Shown piece by piece: positions 62,843 to 64,000 of a stretch of DNA of 64,000 nucleotides; the first letter of the stretch is position 1, and each line of letters opens with the position of its first letter. Source of the stretch: CAYZQE01 sp964480635 (GTDB taxonomy: Bacteria > Pseudomonadota > Gammaproteobacteria > GCA-001735895). The notes under the pieces were generated by a model. It made no database searches. It was given only the letters and a program-made list of their open reading frames with translations, and was not told the DNA's origin. Position numbers and translations under genes: made by a program. The DNA is taken from positions 18,251-82,250 of the forward strand of contig CAYZQE010000001.1 in NCBI GenBank assembly GCA_964480635.1. Reading direction: 5' to 3'.

Positions 62843-63786
62843 TAAAAATCAGCTTCCTCAATTTCTAAAAAGGCTTTGTTGATTACCTTACCTAATAAAC
62901 TATCAAATTCTTCCCAGTGTTTATAATCGGTTAACACCGCTTCGACATCAGCTCGCATTTCAAAATCACTTTTGTCATCTTCGAATTGAATTTGTACCGA
63001 TTGATATAATAATTTATGTGCATCAAGTGCTTGCTTCAACATAGCCTTACCGCCACTTTTACCATGACCAGGCACTATCACTTTTGCATGAGCCGCAGCC
63101 ACTGCTTTTTCCACGCTATTCCATGTTTTTTTAATATGCCCTTCAGCATGTTGGTTAAGACGTCCATTAAATAAATTGTCGCCCATAAAAATAGCTTCGC
63201 CACCATTCACGGCAATCATAATATCGCTGTGACTATGTGCAATACCATAATGGTAAATTGTAAATGACGTGTTACCAACATTAATCACATCACCATGTTT
63301 AACGGAGTGATTGGCACCAACAACACTTGACTGAAGACGATCACTTTTAGTTAAGGCCTTAATCGTACCTACCCATGATTCACCCACTGTTTTAGCCTCG
63401 TCTATAGTGACCTGATGCCCATAAATAGGCACATTAGGATAAGCTTTAGTAAAAGCGGCATTACCAAACCAGTGATCGGCATGAATATGTGTGTTAAAAA
63501 CAGCCACCACAGGCTTGTCGGTTAGTTTTTTTATCGCACGCAACACCATTTCACCGGACTCAACTGTACCACCTGGATCAATCACCACAACACCTTGGCT
63601 GGTCATGACAATACCAGGGTTATTCATAAAGCCTTGATTTATCTCATTCGGCACAGCCGTTGGCCCATGCACAACATAAACCGATGAGGAAATTTTATCC
63701 GCAGGGTAATCTTTTATAACAATTGGTTGCGCCAATGAGACAATAGGCAGTAACAAAAAAATCGAAACAAAAACGGCTTTAAACAT
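62842..63786 (-). CDS. Periplasmic metallo-beta-lactamase-fold hydrolase
   Basis: A 314-residue protein with signal peptide (MFKAVFVSIFLLLPIVSLA). The metal-binding motif is THIHADHWFGN (HxHxDH), further ligands are in GIAHSHSD and VPGHGKSGGK. It resembles SoxH-like or quinoprotein-associated zinc hydrolases; the substrate is not evident and a beta-lactamase function should not be assumed. It is first in a two-gene unit with the methyltransferase. The 214 bases upstream, to the right edge, are AT-rich with no feature I can support. Confidence 0.85.
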   Translation of the reverse strand: MFKAVFVSIFLLLPIVSLAQPIVIKDYPADKISSSVYVVHGPTAVPNEINQGFMNNPGIVMTSQGVVVIDPGGTVESGEMVLRAIKKLTDKPVVAVFNTHIHADHWFGNAAFTKAYPNVPIYGHQVTIDEAKTVGESWVGTIKALTKSDRLQSSVVGANHSVKHGDVINVGNTSFTIYHYGIAHSHSDIMIAVNGGEAIFMGDNLFNGRLNQHAEGHIKKTWNSVEKAVAAAHAKVIVPGHGKSGGKAMLKQALDAHKLLYQSVQIQFEDDKSDFEMRADVEAVLTDYKHWEEFDSLLGKVINKAFLEIEEADF

Positions 63787-64000
63787 AAACTAGACTCTAT
63801 AAATTGAATAAGGACGGTTTATATTAACCTGTATTTAGCGAATACGACACTTTTCAAAAAATCATTGCTTTTTTTATTGCAAAAACAATATCTTGGACTA
63901 GTTTATAAGTATTAATTTACTGTTTTTGGAAACTTTAATGTTTCTTTTTATGTAACTACTCAGCGTAAAACAATAAAAATAAGTCTTGACAGGTTTTTGG

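Noticed and set aside
62842..63786. Antibiotic-resistance beta-lactamase
   Set aside because: The HxHxDH fold is shared by many hydrolases; signal peptide and sequence pattern resemble SoxH-like proteins, and no resistance function can be inferred.
1..64000. Integrated prophage, plasmid or genomic island
   Set aside because: No integrase, transposase, phage or conjugation genes and no tRNA attachment site were found; all regions fit chromosomal housekeeping and motility functions.

Overview
The window looks like a stretch of chromosome from a motile, AT-rich gammaproteobacterium, probably aquatic or marine. The main evidence is gene content and order: a tesA/ybbA/ybbP/relA block, a polar-flagellum export cluster (fliLMNOPQR-flhBA-flhF-fleN-fliA) that leads into cheY-cheZ-cheA-parC-parP-cheW, aerobic hemF, valine-pyruvate transaminase avtA, and two nutrient uptake systems (an Aap-type amino acid ABC transporter and a Dct-type TRAP transporter with its own two-component system). 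FlhF and FleN suggest one or a few polar flagella. I cannot name the genus. I saw no tRNA, rRNA, CRISPR array, transposase or prophage genes.

Layout. 1-5274: relA (5' part only), ybbP, ybbA, tesA and a HAD phosphatase. 5290-20637, minus strand: a complete chemosensory operon, cheA-cheW-three MCPs-cheW-STAS protein-small CheZ-like protein-cheR-cheD-cheB. 20836-22035: ispG. 22068-25179, minus strand: a compact cheY-parA-short MCP-STAS-PilZ operon behind a good sigma-28 promoter, then a diguanylate cyclase. 26548-28495: fliK and a small flhB-like gene. 28625-45716, minus strand: the flagellar and chemotaxis supercluster. 45908-47501: ppnP and avtA. 48011-52309: aapJQMP. 52493-53935: a MocR-type regulator. 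54194-60742: dctBD and the divergent dctPQM operon with a sigma-54 promoter. 60777-63786: ykgJ-type gene, hemF, a DUF938 methyltransferase and a metallo-beta-lactamase-fold hydrolase.

How the genes work together. There are two full CheA-based systems plus an accessory ParA/MCP/PilZ unit. The flagellar cluster contains CheY, CheZ, CheA and the ParC/ParP polar-positioning pair but no cheB or motCD, which sit between cheA and parC in Pseudomonas; CheB, CheR and CheD are encoded in the other chemosensory operon. The features most worth a second look are linear-motif repeats. CheA of the flagellar cluster carries three copies of a peptide resembling the CheY-binding N-terminus of FliM. A STAS protein of the other operon carries five tandem 21-residue units centred on GFGFF. 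Two further proteins carry a CheZ-like D-x-x-x-Q motif and end in phenylalanine.

The intergenic spaces hold several families of palindromic, MITE- or REP-like elements (28514, 30849-31115, 37967-38130, 52323-52416, 54025-54190, 62158-62254). Most abut a stop codon, and in two cases the end of the element itself supplies the stop codon of the neighbouring gene.
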